NCBI GenBank assembly: GCA_040880025.1
Contig: JBBDJD010000019.1
Span: forward strand, 1 to 64,000
Direction: 5' to 3'
DNA length: 64,000 nt
From: RCIO01 sp040880025
Lineage (GTDB): Bacteria; Pseudomonadota; Alphaproteobacteria; Rhizobiales; Rhizobiaceae
Shown here: in pieces, positions 48,044 through 57,531 of the stretch
Layout of the letters: each line of letters opens with the position of its first letter
Position numbering within the stretch: the first letter of the stretch is position 1
Translations under genes and position numbers: made by a program
The notes under the pieces: model-generated
What the model saw: only the letters and a program-made list of their open reading frames with translations
What the model was told of the DNA's origin: nothing
The model's database searches: none

Positions 48044-48987
48044 AAACGCTTTTGACAATCATGGCGGCGCTGTTTCTTTTCGCGCCCGGATCGGCCAGCG
48101 CGGCGTGCACCGGGCCGGAGGGTGATGCCGGCACGATCCTCTACAACACCGACCACGATGTCATGCAGTACTGCAATGACAGCAACTGGGTCGCCATGGG
48201 CGGCGGTGGTGAGGCCGGGGGTGTGGAAGCCGGTTTGATCGCGGCGTTCGACGCGGCGGAATGTCCCGACGGTTGGACCGAAGTCACCGATCTGCACGAC
48301 CGTGTAATCGTCGGCGCGGGTGATACCTATAATGTCGGCGATACCGGCGGCGCCGCCACGGTTGCACTAACCGCCGCGCAACTGGCCGCGCACACCCACT
48401 CCGTCGATCCGCCGAACACGAGCACGAACACCACGGGCAACCATACGCACTCGACAATCGCAACAGGTGTCATCAAGTACTACTCGGGCGTCGAATTTAC
48501 TAACTATCCGGGTTATGGAAGTGGTTCGACAGGCGCTGCCGGGAATCACAGCCACACAGTGGATATCGCCGCGTTCAATTCCGGTTCCGCCGGGTCGGGC
48601 AGTGCGCATGAAAACCGCCCGCCCTACCGCGCCTATACCATGTGCAAGTACGATGACGGTAGTGCGCCTTCGCTGCGCGAATACAAGGAACAGATTGCCG
48701 ACCTTTCTATCGGGCTCGATACGCTGATGGATCTGCGGCCGGTGGAGTATGTCTGGACCGAGGAGCGGGGCGGTTATCCCGACACGGGATTCATCGCCGA
48801 GGAGGTGGCAGCGGTCAGCCCGGTGCTCGCCGACTACAATGCTACGGGCGCCCTGACCGGCGTCAAATATGACCACCTCACCGCATTGCTGACCCGGGCC
48901 GTTCAGGAACTGAAAGCCGAGAACGACGAACTGCGCGAGAATGTCGACGCGATACTGAAGCGACTGGATGCCGAGGACGGCGAATGA
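48040..48987 (+). CDS. Secreted tail-collar-like protein with S74 chaperone
   Basis: A 315-aa protein with a signal peptide (LLTIMAALFLFAPGSASA, cleavage before ACTG). A short Cys unit (YCNDSNWVAMGGGG) resembles the linker of the giant protein. A tail-collar domain follows (AAECPDGWTEVTDLHDRVIV, AHTHSVDPP, ENRPPYRAYTMCKYD) and then an S74 chaperone (LREYKEQIADLSIGLDTLMD ... KYDHLTALLTRAVQELKAEN). Starts by ATGA overlap with the giant gene. Probably a companion adhesin subunit. Confidence 0.8.
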   Translation: MKTLLTIMAALFLFAPGSASAACTGPEGDAGTILYNTDHDVMQYCNDSNWVAMGGGGEAGGVEAGLIAAFDAAECPDGWTEVTDLHDRVIVGAGDTYNVGDTGGAATVALTAAQLAAHTHSVDPPNTSTNTTGNHTHSTIATGVIKYYSGVEFTNYPGYGSGSTGAAGNHSHTVDIAAFNSGSAGSGSAHENRPPYRAYTMCKYDDGSAPSLREYKEQIADLSIGLDTLMDLRPVEYVWTEERGGYPDTGFIAEEVAAVSPVLADYNATGALTGVKYDHLTALLTRAVQELKAENDELRENVDAILKRLDAEDGE

Positions 48988-49181
48988 AAAAGACCGTCTA
49001 TGACATCATGATCGCCGAGGATTACACGGACAAGCAGGGACAGGCCAAGGTCGTGTTCCACCGCGCCGGGGTGGCGTTCGACAATGCGCGCGGCGGGCTC
49101 AACTGCGAAATCACGCCCGGCATGGCGCTCCATGGCCGCTTCGTCATCTTTCCCAAGCAAGCGCGCGAGGATAGAAACTAG
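48984..49181 (+). CDS. Small hypothetical protein of the surface operon
   Basis: A 65-aa beta-rich protein (TVYDIMIAEDYTDKQGQAKV, VVFHRAGVAFDN, GMALHGRFVIFPK). Start overlaps the previous stop (ATGA). No signal or membrane segment. Family unknown; cotranslation suggests a regulator or assembly factor of the surface proteins. Confidence 0.65.
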   Translation: MKKTVYDIMIAEDYTDKQGQAKVVFHRAGVAFDNARGGLNCEITPGMALHGRFVIFPKQAREDRN

Positions 49182-49210
49182 CCGCGCGCCCCACGGGAAC
49201 CCGGACGCTC

Positions 49211-49348
49211 ATGAGCGAACACATCACGCAGGTCCGCTTTCGCAAACCGCGATCATCCGATCGCATCGGGCTGATAGCCGTGGCGATCCTGATACTCGCA
49301 CTCGCGTGGATCGGTATCACGCCTGCCATCATGCCGGGCAGGGAGTAG
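49211..49348 (+). CDS. Tiny single-span membrane protein
   Basis: A 45-aa ORF: a polar, basic N-terminus (MSEHITQVRFRKPRSSDRI) and one membrane segment (GLIAVAILILALAWIGITPA), then a stop at 49346-49348. No strong ribosome binding site, but it lies 29 bases after the previous gene in the same direction. Layout is typical of small transfer-operon membrane proteins. Confidence 0.5.
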   Translation: MSEHITQVRFRKPRSSDRIGLIAVAILILALAWIGITPAIMPGRE

Positions 49349-49352
49349 GGCA

Positions 49353-49667
49353 TCATTCCTCGCGCCATTCCGGAACCTTCTTCCACTTGATCCGCACCAG
49401 CCGCCGCACGCGGTTGCGCTGGCGTTCTTGTGCCGACAGCGAGACCGGCTCAGCGCGGATGCAATCGCCCTTCCCGCACCGCTCGCATTTCATGTAGCCG
49501 TCGAGATCGTCGCAATCGACATTGCCCAACACGGTCTTGAGATCGGCGGGCAGATAGTGGCGTGTGACGAAACAGTTCATGCACCGTACGGTCACGATCC
49601 TTCCCTGGTCGTGAGCGTCCGACAGAAGAATGGCGCGACCGCGCCGTCTGGGGTGTTGTTCCGGCAT
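49353..49667 (-). CDS. Zinc-ribbon hypothetical protein
   Basis: A 104-aa protein with CMNC and CERCGKGDC knuckles (about 28-31 and 60-68), and HYLPADLKTVLGNVDCDDLD between them, ending in a basic tail. The ATG at 49667 is preferred to a TTG three codons upstream. Convergent with the surface operon. Role unknown; similar small ribbons are common on rhizobial plasmids. Confidence 0.65.
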   Translation of the reverse strand: MPEQHPRRRGRAILLSDAHDQGRIVTVRCMNCFVTRHYLPADLKTVLGNVDCDDLDGYMKCERCGKGDCIRAEPVSLSAQERQRNRVRRLVRIKWKKVPEWREE

Positions 49668-49746
49668 GGCGAACAAAAAAGGAACAAATTCCTTGTGCCG
49701 TCAATCCGCCAGTGGCATGCTGCGCGAAATTTATAGGAGATCACGC

Positions 49747-50097
49747 ATGAAACTCCTGCTCACGGTGGAAGGCGCCACGGAAGAAGAACTCAAGCGCGGT
49801 GCGGAGGCCGCCCTCGCGGTTTTCGATGACACCGGAATCGATCCGGTAACGGCATTCGAAGGCATGTCTGCCCTTGAGGGCTGGGACATCAAAGGGTTTC
49901 CGGCGGGCGGGCTGAGCGATGAGGAATCGAAAGCCGCCAGCGTATGGCTGGACGCCCGGCAGGCCGCAATCGAGGCGACGTGCGCGGAATGGCCCGAGGA
50001 CAGGCGCAGGAACGCGAACGGCGTCCTTGAACTCCTTGCGCCAGATCAAGAGGAGCGCGCCGCCGAACGCGGCGAATTCATGCGCAAGCTTGCTTGA
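49747..50097 (+). CDS. Hypothetical acidic protein
   Basis: A 116-aa protein starting MKLLLTVEGATEEELKRGAE, with helices and an acidic middle (SDEESKAASVWLDARQAAIE) and a charged end. TAGGAGA lies before the ATG; the frame is open further upstream but without a site. Divergent from the zinc-ribbon gene. Family not recognised. Confidence 0.65.
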   Translation: MKLLLTVEGATEEELKRGAEAALAVFDDTGIDPVTAFEGMSALEGWDIKGFPAGGLSDEESKAASVWLDARQAAIEATCAEWPEDRRRNANGVLELLAPDQEERAAERGEFMRKLA

Positions 50098-50128
50098 TAG
50101 CATCGCGGGCCTGCGGCAGTGCGCGCGC

Positions 50129-50230
50129 ATGTGCATCTCTACAACATCACCACCAACCGCGAAGCGATTCTGCATCTCTTTCGGGCGCAGCGCGACTTAA
50201 CCGGCTTCAACGAGCCGAGCCGCGATGTCT
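50129..50230 (+). pseudogene. SRAP (YedK-like) N-terminal fragment
   Basis: The start ATG TGC then shifts by one missing base into NLYNITT-like sequence: HLYNITTNREAILHLFRAQR, DLTGFNEP. This matches the N-terminus of SOS-response-associated peptidases, which begin MCNLYNITT and use Cys2 to crosslink abasic sites in ssDNA. A one-base loss in codon 3 and loss of the rest make it nonfunctional. Confidence 0.65.
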
Positions 50231-50714
50231 ATCGAGCGCTCCCGCAAGAACTGAACGCGACGACAGCGAGCGTCAACGCGTTGCCGTGTACCCCTGTCGA
50301 AACGCTGGCTGTTGCGGCTTATGGAAACGGCGGCGGCAATGGTGTCGCCTACCGATTCATGGTCTGGCGCATGGATGGGTCAGTGAACCGTCGCATGCGC
50401 TCAATAGTGACCCGAAACGGCTTTTAGCGTGCTCCGCAAGATGTGTGCCGTCATACAAACGGCACCATCTTGTCTCGCGGCGCTGACGCTTGCTCGGCAA
50501 GGGAGGCCCGCTGCGCGCCTCCCGTTGCATCCCTCCCGGCCTGTGGCGCTTTCTCGGCATTGAGCCTCGACGCGCCAGGCAAACCCCGCCGATTGGATCG
50601 CGACAGCGTCATGCAGCTGGACCACAATTTCACAGTTGCGGCCGCTTGTCCCGATCGCCCGGGGGCAACCATATCCTTGGTTCCCGCGAAATAGGTTGAG
50701 TAATCTGCCTCGGC
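50231..50714. other. Region without a supported gene
   Basis: The frame of the SRAP fragment continues to 50427 but no longer matches the family. I see no other gene, repeat or RNA here. Confidence 0.4.
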
Positions 50715-52082
50715 CTACTCCGCCGGAACTCCTCGTTCCGAGACCGCTTCTTCCGCTTCTTCCCGCAGCGACTGCGTGCTGACGTCCTCCGGTTCTGACC
50801 TGTCCGATTTCACCTTTGGCGCCTGAGGCTGCCAAGCTTTCAGATGTTGCCCAACCTGCTCATAGAATTGCGGGATAGCTTCCTCGAGTTCAACGATAAA
50901 GTTCTTTCGCTGGGCGAACTTGGCTCCGAGGTCGCGCGCGAAAACCACGTCGAAGGAAGTTGCCACCTTACCGGGCTGTTCGGCAACCTCGGGTTTGTCC
51001 CGGAGTACAGCGAGCGGGTGTTGTGAGAACGGTGTGCGGCCCGGCCAATACAGGCGGATGTGAATGCCGTCAGGGTTAGATTTCCCTAGCTGGCGCAACA
51101 ACCAAGTCAGTCGGGCCTTCGTTGACTTGCGATCTGTCGGCGCCATCACCTTCATCGAAGCGAACACGGACCTTTTCCTGCAGTCAGCCTCGACTTCAAT
51201 CGCTGCAGCGGTGTTGGGGACGACGAAAGTCGCTTTCAGGCAGATGTCAGAGGCCAGCAACTGCGAGTCCGCTTTCAAGCGAGCTGCCGAATCAGTCGCA
51301 AGCGACCGAGGCACCCGCACGTCCACGTCTTCTCCCAATTGGCGGCTCAGGATGAGGCTGAGATCCCGCGTTTCCTGATACCAGGCGCCGACGACCTCCT
51401 GAACCTCGGCGCTCTTCGCGGAAAGACTACCACCCGCTTGTACGGCAGCGGTGACCGCACTCCACGCTGCGGGCATCTGATCGAAGCTCTTCACCCCGGC
51501 GCTGGGATGGCTGAGAAAACGCACCATCTCATTTAGGATGACGCGCTGCTCTCTAACTTTGATGTCTCCGTTGCTGAGTTGGAGGGATGCCTGAGTGAGC
51601 ACGTACATCCACGACCAGTGGAGAACCTTGGCTTTCTTGAAGGACGCGGCACTCAACGCCACCGGATGATGACTCGGCAACGGCGCGAACTGGTTCGAGA
51701 TCGTGATCAGGCAATCGATGCCATTGAGCTTGGCGATATCGAGGTAGCTGTCCAACTGCTCGACAGTCAGGTCGGTATTCCCAACCTTGGCCTCGACAAG
51801 AGCGGTCCAGGTCTTGCTGCCCGTTTTCAGGACCAGGAGGCCATCAGGGCGATACTTTTTCTCGCTGCCCTTCTTCAGCACCACCTCGGTGTACGCCTCG
51901 ATCTTGGTCCGTGTTCCGGCGCGAACCCCGAAGTCGGACAGCAGGGACTTTCCGAACTCGTCGACGCTCTCAAGGCATGAGAGAAGAATTGATAGCGTCC
52001 TGCCCTCCTTCGATGTCTCGGCGAGAACGGGGAAAAGACGAGCTCGCTCGCCGCGCTCCAAAACGTTCGGCTTGTCGGTCAT
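50715..52082 (-). CDS. Putative PD-(D/E)XK nuclease-like protein
   Basis: A 455-aa soluble protein. YRPDGLLVLKTGSKTWTALV, EAKVG gives Asp80 and Glu97-x-Lys99, followed by the helix LTVEQLDSYLDIAKLNGIDC with a conserved Gln, which is the PD-(D/E)XK nuclease core (D-x16-ExK). The remaining 330 residues have no motif that I recognise and end in an acidic tail. GGAGGGGG lies before the ATG at 52082. Divergent from the DUF4011 helicase; together they look like a defence locus (inference). Confidence 0.65.
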   Translation of the reverse strand: MTDKPNVLERGERARLFPVLAETSKEGRTLSILLSCLESVDEFGKSLLSDFGVRAGTRTKIEAYTEVVLKKGSEKKYRPDGLLVLKTGSKTWTALVEAKVGNTDLTVEQLDSYLDIAKLNGIDCLITISNQFAPLPSHHPVALSAASFKKAKVLHWSWMYVLTQASLQLSNGDIKVREQRVILNEMVRFLSHPSAGVKSFDQMPAAWSAVTAAVQAGGSLSAKSAEVQEVVGAWYQETRDLSLILSRQLGEDVDVRVPRSLATDSAARLKADSQLLASDICLKATFVVPNTAAAIEVEADCRKRSVFASMKVMAPTDRKSTKARLTWLLRQLGKSNPDGIHIRLYWPGRTPFSQHPLAVLRDKPEVAEQPGKVATSFDVVFARDLGAKFAQRKNFIVELEEAIPQFYEQVGQHLKAWQPQAPKVKSDRSEPEDVSTQSLREEAEEAVSERGVPAE

Positions 52083-52411
52083 ATATCCCCCTCCCAGGTG
52101 CCCCCTCTTCAAGCGAGTGGACCATGGTCGCATATGATCTGTAAAGCAGCCGCGCCCGCCGCCAGCGTCAGACCTTCAAATCGAAACAAGAGAAATGAAG
52201 GTGTGAAGGGGCCCCGAGTTAGCACGGACCCGCCATCCAAGCTGGACGTCAACGCCGAATCCAACGCAGGAAAGATTATTGGACTAGGCCTAGCCATGCA
52301 TATTGTGCTCCCCTGAATGCACAGACTGAACTGTTTGCTGCGCCGCAGCAACCAAGCGAATTGCGAAATAACCTCGCACGGTTATGATCCTTATATTCCG
52401 AGGGGGCACAT
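52083..52411. other. Divergent intergenic region of the nuclease and helicase genes
   Basis: Noncoding as far as I can tell. On the plus strand TTGCGA (52361-52366) and TATGAT (52383-52388) with a 16-base spacer form a candidate promoter for the helicase, 24 bases before its ATG. Confidence 0.45.
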
Positions 52412-55400
52412 ATGGATTCCGCCGAACATCGGCAGGCGAATATTTCCGTTCGCAATCAGCTATTGGCTGATCGCCGAAATCTGCTCGATCTCGGCACACG
52501 CAACCGGCTGATCAACGTTCCGCTCCGGTCCAAAAACATCCGCACCATAGAAATCGTCGATGAAAGGGTATCGGAGGTTTACCGCCTTTTACTGGAGGCA
52601 AAGGCACTAACCTTTCTGCCCGGCCGCCAACTCACCGACGAAGAAAAAGCCGAATTGGCTGAAGATGATGCCGAAACAGGCGGCATTCCGCAGCCGGACG
52701 AAGACGATGCCAATGAGAATGGAATAGCGCGCCGTCATTTGGATACGCGCCTTCAAACCCGGCTCACCTCCGAAGGGCTGCAAAAGCGCCTGCTCAACAT
52801 GTGGTACGACGCCCGCACGTTGGAGGAGGAGCAGGGCGTCAATATCCTTTATCTCGCGATCGGACTCCTAAGGTGGTTTGATTCAGACAGCTCGGATGTC
52901 GAACGCCATGCGCCGCTTGTTCTCCTACCTGTGAGGCTGGACCGTACAAGCGCAGCGGATCGCTTCACTCTGCGCTGGCGCGGCGAACCGGCTTCAACCA
53001 ATCTGTCCTTACAGGCCAAGATGAATGCCGAGTTCGGCATCAAGCTGCCCGACCTCGACGAGGATGATGATGTCGATATCGGCAGCTATATCGCCTCAAT
53101 TGCCGAAACGATCTCGGGCAAAGAGCGCTGGAGCGTCCTGCCCGACGCGATGGTTCTGGGCTTTTTCTCCTTTGCGAAATTCCTCATGTACCGGGATCTC
53201 GACCCCGACCATTGGCCCGAAGGCAAATCGCTCGACATGCATCCCGTAATAGGCGGGTTGCTGCGTGACGGCTTCCCGATGAGCGAACCGATTGTCCCAG
53301 ACCACGGCCGTATCGACGAGCATATCCCGCCCGAAAAGACGCATCACGTCGTGGACGCTGACTCCTCTCAGACTGTCGTCATTGAGGAAGTCGCGCAAGG
53401 CGGGCACCTAGTCGTTAAGGGGCCGCCCGGCACGGGCAAGAGCCAGACCATAACCAACGTTATTGCTGCCGCCGTCGCGGAAGGCAAAAAGGTGCTCTTC
53501 GTTGCTGAAAAGATGGCCGCTCTGGATGTTGTTCACCGGCGTCTCAAGGACGCGGGCCTCGGAGCGCTCGCTCTCGAACTCCATTCCAACAAAGCCAACA
53601 AGAAAGTTTTGCTTGAAGAACTCCGGCAAACGAAAGACCTGGCTGGGAAGTCGTGGCGAAGCGATACGACCGTTGTGACGCGCCTGAAGGACGCACAGTC
53701 GGGCCTTAATGGCCATACGGACAAGATGCACCGCGTCTATGAGCCGAGCAAATTGTCCCCGTACCAACTGATCGGCAACCTGGTCCGCGTAAATGATGCT
53801 GGTGGCATGCCAGAGTTTCCGCTTTCCAATCCGGAGACGTGGACACCCGCCGAATTTGAGCAGCGCAGGACTCTCGTCGCTGAATTGACGGATCGCTTTG
53901 CCTCCATCGGGCGGCCGAACGAACACCCATGGTATGGCGTGCGAAGGGAGGCGCTGGACCCTGCCGAGATTGAAGAATTGCGCCGGCGGCTGGAGCAGGT
54001 CCATTCGGAATTCACGCAATCCGTCGCCCTTGCCGGGGAAGCAACCAGACATCTTACCCTCGAAGAACCCCGAACGGTGGCTGAACTCGTTCGAACACTC
54101 CAATTGCTGCGCGCGATGACCGCACTTCCAACCTGTGACCGACGGGCGCTGGCCGATCCCATATGGGAGAAGCCCGAACGCGTCGCCGAAATAGTCGAGC
54201 TGGGGCAGCGGTTTGAAGGCTTGCACGCCAAGATTTCAGCGACCTTCACGGATGCCGCCTGGGGTGCCTCTTTGGCTGAATGTCGGGCAGTCCTCGCGAC
54301 CAAGGGGCATTCGCTGTTTCGCTTCCTGAGCGGTTCATATCGCGGCCAGATCGCATTGCTGAAATCCTATCTCCGCGCCGCCCCGCCCAAGGATATGGGC
54401 GAACGGCTTGTGTTGATCGACACACTTACGGCGGCGCAACAGGCTCGCCGCGAACTTGACGGGATGAACGCTACGGGCGCCGCAGCCTTTGGCACGGAAT
54501 GGGACGGCGAGAAATCCCGCTGGCAGGGGTTGAAGGCTGTCATCGACTGGCAGCAGGCACACCAGAAGGTGCTGACGCCGGACAACCGCAAACGGATCGG
54601 GAACGCAGCCGACCCGTCACGTCTGGCGGCCATCACCAAAGGACTATCCGACAGTCTTGCGCGCTTCGTTCGCAACTGGAACGAATTGCAAGCCTTTCTC
54701 GATCTCGATCTGGCGCGCGCTTTTGGGGCAGAAAATCTCGCCGCCGTTTCAGTTTCGTCGGTGAAAGACAGGATCGACGGCTGGCGCGCAGACATTGAGA
54801 GCGTCACGAAATGGATCGCCTTTTATGGCCGCTGCCGTGTCGCGACCGACCAGGGTCTGGGCACGCTTGTCGATGGAACACTCGATGGCAAGCTGGATGA
54901 GCAAAGCCTGCTTCCCACTTTCGAAAAGTCATATTTTGAAGCGCTGCGCAGCGACTTCTTCGCCCGTGAGCCCGATCTGAAAAAGTTCGACGGCGAGCTT
55001 CACACCCGGCTGGTCGATACGTTCCGCAAACTCGAGGGCGCCCGCATCGGACTAGCGCGGGAACAGATCGCGGCCCGGCATGCCGCCGAGCTGCCACGCG
55101 GCAATGCGGGCATCGGTCCGCTGGGCGTACTGAACGGAGAACTCGCGAAGAAGCGCAACCACCTACCCATCCGCCAGCTCCTCGATCGCGCCGGGGCCGC
55201 AATCCAGCAGATAAAGCCCATCTTCATGATGAGCCCCCTATCGATTGCGCAGTTTCTCAAACCGGGCGCCTTGCAGTTTGATCTTCTTGTCATCGACGAG
55301 GCGTCGCAGGTGGAGCCGGTCGATGCCCTTGGTGCTGTGGCCCGGTGCAATCAGATCGTGGTGGTCGGGGACGAGCGCCAACTACCGCCCACCCGATTCT

Positions 55401-57208
55401 TCGCAAAACTGACATCCGATGTGGATGAGCGGGACGAAGACGATGAGGTGACCTTTCAGGCGCGCGATGCCGAATCCATTCTCGACCTTTGTCTTGCCAA
55501 GGGCATGTCCCATCGCATGCTGAACTGGCACTACCGCAGCCGTCATCATTCTCTGATCGCAGTTTCTAACCGCGAATTTTACGACAACAGGCTCTTCATC
55601 GTGCCCAGCCCTTACGATGCCGTCGCCGGCATGGGACTTAAATTCAACTACCTGCCGCACGCGCACTATGACAGGGGCAATACGCGGACCAACCCGGTGG
55701 AGGCCAAGGCGGTGGCGGAGGCGGTGATCCGCCATGCGACGCAAGAACCGGACAAATCCCTTGGCGTTGCGACCTTCTCCGTTGCTCAACGACAAGTCAT
55801 AGTCAAGGAGCTCGAATTGTTGCGGCGAGCTCACCCGGAAACGGAGGAATTCTTCAACCGCAGTTCGACCGAACCGTTCTTCGTCAAGAATCTGGAGAAC
55901 ATTCAAGGCGACGAGCGCGACGTGATCTTCATTTCCGTCGGGTACGGAAAAACCAGCACGGGATACATGGCCATGAGTTTCGGCCCGCTGAACTCCGACG
56001 GCGGCGAACGGCGGCTTAACGTTCTTATTTCCCGCGCCAAATTGCGATGCGAAGTCTTCTCATCCATCACAGGCGACGACATCGATCTGGAGCGGGTGCG
56101 CAGCCGCGGAGTTGTGGCCCTGAAGCTCTTCCTGTCCTTTGCCCAGACCGGTAAACTCGGCATCGCAGAAGAGACCGGCAGAGGTCCCGACTCTGAATTT
56201 GAAGAACAGGTCGCCGCCAAGCTCCGCTCTTTTGGCAATGACGTGAAGTGCCAGATTGGCTCAGCTGGCTTCTTTGTCGATCTCGCCGTTGCCGATCCTG
56301 AGAAGCCCGGCCGGTTCATTCTCGGTATCGAATGCGATGGGGCGCAGTATCATTCTTCGCGATCGGCACGTGATCGTGACCGTTTGCGCCAATATGTGCT
56401 CGAAGATCACGGATGGATCATCCACCGCATCTGGTCGACCGACTGGTATTTGCGGCCGAACGAGGAACTGGCCAAGCTGACCGCCGCGATCGAAAGCGCG
56501 AAGGAAGAATGGCGTAGCCGCGACAACGACCTCGTCAAGCCGAAGAAGGCAGTGCCGCTGCACTTCACCTCCCACTCCGAAGGCCCGGTCGAAATCGTCA
56601 CCGCGCATGTCGGGGAGGATGAACAGACGGTTTCAGCTCCGTACGAAGAAGCGACCCTTACCGTTCGCATGGATCGTGAGCCGCACGAAGTCTCGATCGG
56701 CGACATGATGCGCTACGTAACGCAAATCGTTTCGGCAGAAGGCCCCATTCACGAGTCTGAGATCATCGTGCGCGTGCGCTCAGCCTGGGGGTTGGCGCGA
56801 GCTGGCAATCGCATCCGCGATGCCGTGATTGCCGGTGTGAAGGCCGCGAAATCGCGAGGTGATTTGCTTGAAGCGGACGGCTTTTACGCGGTTCCGGGGC
56901 AGGAAGTCCGCGTGCGGGATCGCTCGGCTGTCTCCTCCGCTTCGCTCCGTCGCCCTGAAACGCTTCCTCCCGCCGAGATTCAGGCGGCTGCAATCGCCAT
57001 CATTGAACAGAATTTTGGGGCAGGCAGAGACCAATTGATCACCGCGATTGCGCGCGCGCTCGGATTTGCGTCTACGAGCGCGCAATTGCGAGCCGTGATT
57101 GAGCCGATCATCGACCAAGCTGTGCACACCGGTTTGATTGTCGAGGAGGATGAGATGCTGGCGATCCCGGTTGTTTCGCAGGCGGATGCGAGTTCATCAC
57201 TTCACTGA
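52412..57208 (+). CDS. DUF4011-helicase-nuclease (DUF3320) defence-type protein
   Basis: A 1598-aa multidomain protein. DUF4011 at the N-terminus (NLLDLGTRNRLINVPLRSKN). A superfamily 1 UPF1-like helicase with Walker A GPPGTGKSQT (about 336-345), Walker B VIDEASQ (about 957-963), GDERQLPPTRFF and NVLISRAKLRCEVF. A PD-(D/E)XK/Vsr-like nuclease (about 1265-1360) with VDLAV and GIECDGAQYHSS. DUF3320 near the end (MMRYVTQIVSAEGPIHESEI). GAGGGGG precedes the ATG. This architecture is known as a single-gene antiphage protein; I recall the name Hhe, from memory only. Probably cuts or unwinds invading DNA. Confidence 0.88.
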   Translation: MDSAEHRQANISVRNQLLADRRNLLDLGTRNRLINVPLRSKNIRTIEIVDERVSEVYRLLLEAKALTFLPGRQLTDEEKAELAEDDAETGGIPQPDEDDANENGIARRHLDTRLQTRLTSEGLQKRLLNMWYDARTLEEEQGVNILYLAIGLLRWFDSDSSDVERHAPLVLLPVRLDRTSAADRFTLRWRGEPASTNLSLQAKMNAEFGIKLPDLDEDDDVDIGSYIASIAETISGKERWSVLPDAMVLGFFSFAKFLMYRDLDPDHWPEGKSLDMHPVIGGLLRDGFPMSEPIVPDHGRIDEHIPPEKTHHVVDADSSQTVVIEEVAQGGHLVVKGPPGTGKSQTITNVIAAAVAEGKKVLFVAEKMAALDVVHRRLKDAGLGALALELHSNKANKKVLLEELRQTKDLAGKSWRSDTTVVTRLKDAQSGLNGHTDKMHRVYEPSKLSPYQLIGNLVRVNDAGGMPEFPLSNPETWTPAEFEQRRTLVAELTDRFASIGRPNEHPWYGVRREALDPAEIEELRRRLEQVHSEFTQSVALAGEATRHLTLEEPRTVAELVRTLQLLRAMTALPTCDRRALADPIWEKPERVAEIVELGQRFEGLHAKISATFTDAAWGASLAECRAVLATKGHSLFRFLSGSYRGQIALLKSYLRAAPPKDMGERLVLIDTLTAAQQARRELDGMNATGAAAFGTEWDGEKSRWQGLKAVIDWQQAHQKVLTPDNRKRIGNAADPSRLAAITKGLSDSLARFVRNWNELQAFLDLDLARAFGAENLAAVSVSSVKDRIDGWRADIESVTKWIAFYGRCRVATDQGLGTLVDGTLDGKLDEQSLLPTFEKSYFEALRSDFFAREPDLKKFDGELHTRLVDTFRKLEGARIGLAREQIAARHAAELPRGNAGIGPLGVLNGELAKKRNHLPIRQLLDRAGAAIQQIKPIFMMSPLSIAQFLKPGALQFDLLVIDEASQVEPVDALGAVARCNQIVVVGDERQLPPTRFFAKLTSDVDERDEDDEVTFQARDAESILDLCLAKGMSHRMLNWHYRSRHHSLIAVSNREFYDNRLFIVPSPYDAVAGMGLKFNYLPHAHYDRGNTRTNPVEAKAVAEAVIRHATQEPDKSLGVATFSVAQRQVIVKELELLRRAHPETEEFFNRSSTEPFFVKNLENIQGDERDVIFISVGYGKTSTGYMAMSFGPLNSDGGERRLNVLISRAKLRCEVFSSITGDDIDLERVRSRGVVALKLFLSFAQTGKLGIAEETGRGPDSEFEEQVAAKLRSFGNDVKCQIGSAGFFVDLAVADPEKPGRFILGIECDGAQYHSSRSARDRDRLRQYVLEDHGWIIHRIWSTDWYLRPNEELAKLTAAIESAKEEWRSRDNDLVKPKKAVPLHFTSHSEGPVEIVTAHVGEDEQTVSAPYEEATLTVRMDREPHEVSIGDMMRYVTQIVSAEGPIHESEIIVRVRSAWGLARAGNRIRDAVIAGVKAAKSRGDLLEADGFYAVPGQEVRVRDRSAVSSASLRRPETLPPAEIQAAAIAIIEQNFGAGRDQLITAIARALGFASTSAQLRAVIEPIIDQAVHTGLIVEEDEMLAIPVVSQADASSSLH

Positions 57209-57531
57209 CTAGTCTCGCGACGAACAACCGACTAAGGCGCAATATCAGAAGCATCATGCTGGCGTTGGAGCGGTGCCCAACAAACGGCCTGACGAGCGCG
57301 GTACCCCTCATTCCTCTGTTCCGGTCGCAGGTCGCACGCGACGTTCTGCCAACCGCCGCAGCTTTCTTCAGGCTTACCTGACAGGCCACTTCATCCCTTG
57401 CAACAGCATTTGCGTCTTCCCGCTTCCAGTCCCGCCCCTTTCGGGGCGCAAGAGCTATTCTGGCCTGTCTCTCAGAACGCCTTCAGGTATTGCCTGACGA
57501 AGCCGAATTGATCCGTCGGGAGGATTGTGAC
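57209..57531. other. Region between the helicase and hipA, holding element copy B
   Basis: No gene is supported. It contains the structured element copy B and, at 57484-57498, a small hairpin TCAGG-TATTG-CCTGA. Confidence 0.5.
57367..57456 (+). ncRNA. Structured element copy B (orphan)
   Basis: Matches the ardC leader (copy A). Shared primary sequence includes CCCTTGCAAC and GTCTT-CCGCTT. CCCTTGC (57395-57401) faces GCAAGAG (57448-57454). Hairpin 1 is AC-A-GC-ATTT-GC-GT (57403-57415). Hairpin 2 is GCCCC-TTTC-GGGGC (57434-57447) against TCCC-GCTC-GGGA in copy A. Base pairs are kept while bases differ. No gene on the plus strand follows, so it may be a leftover from a lost gene. Confidence 0.5.
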
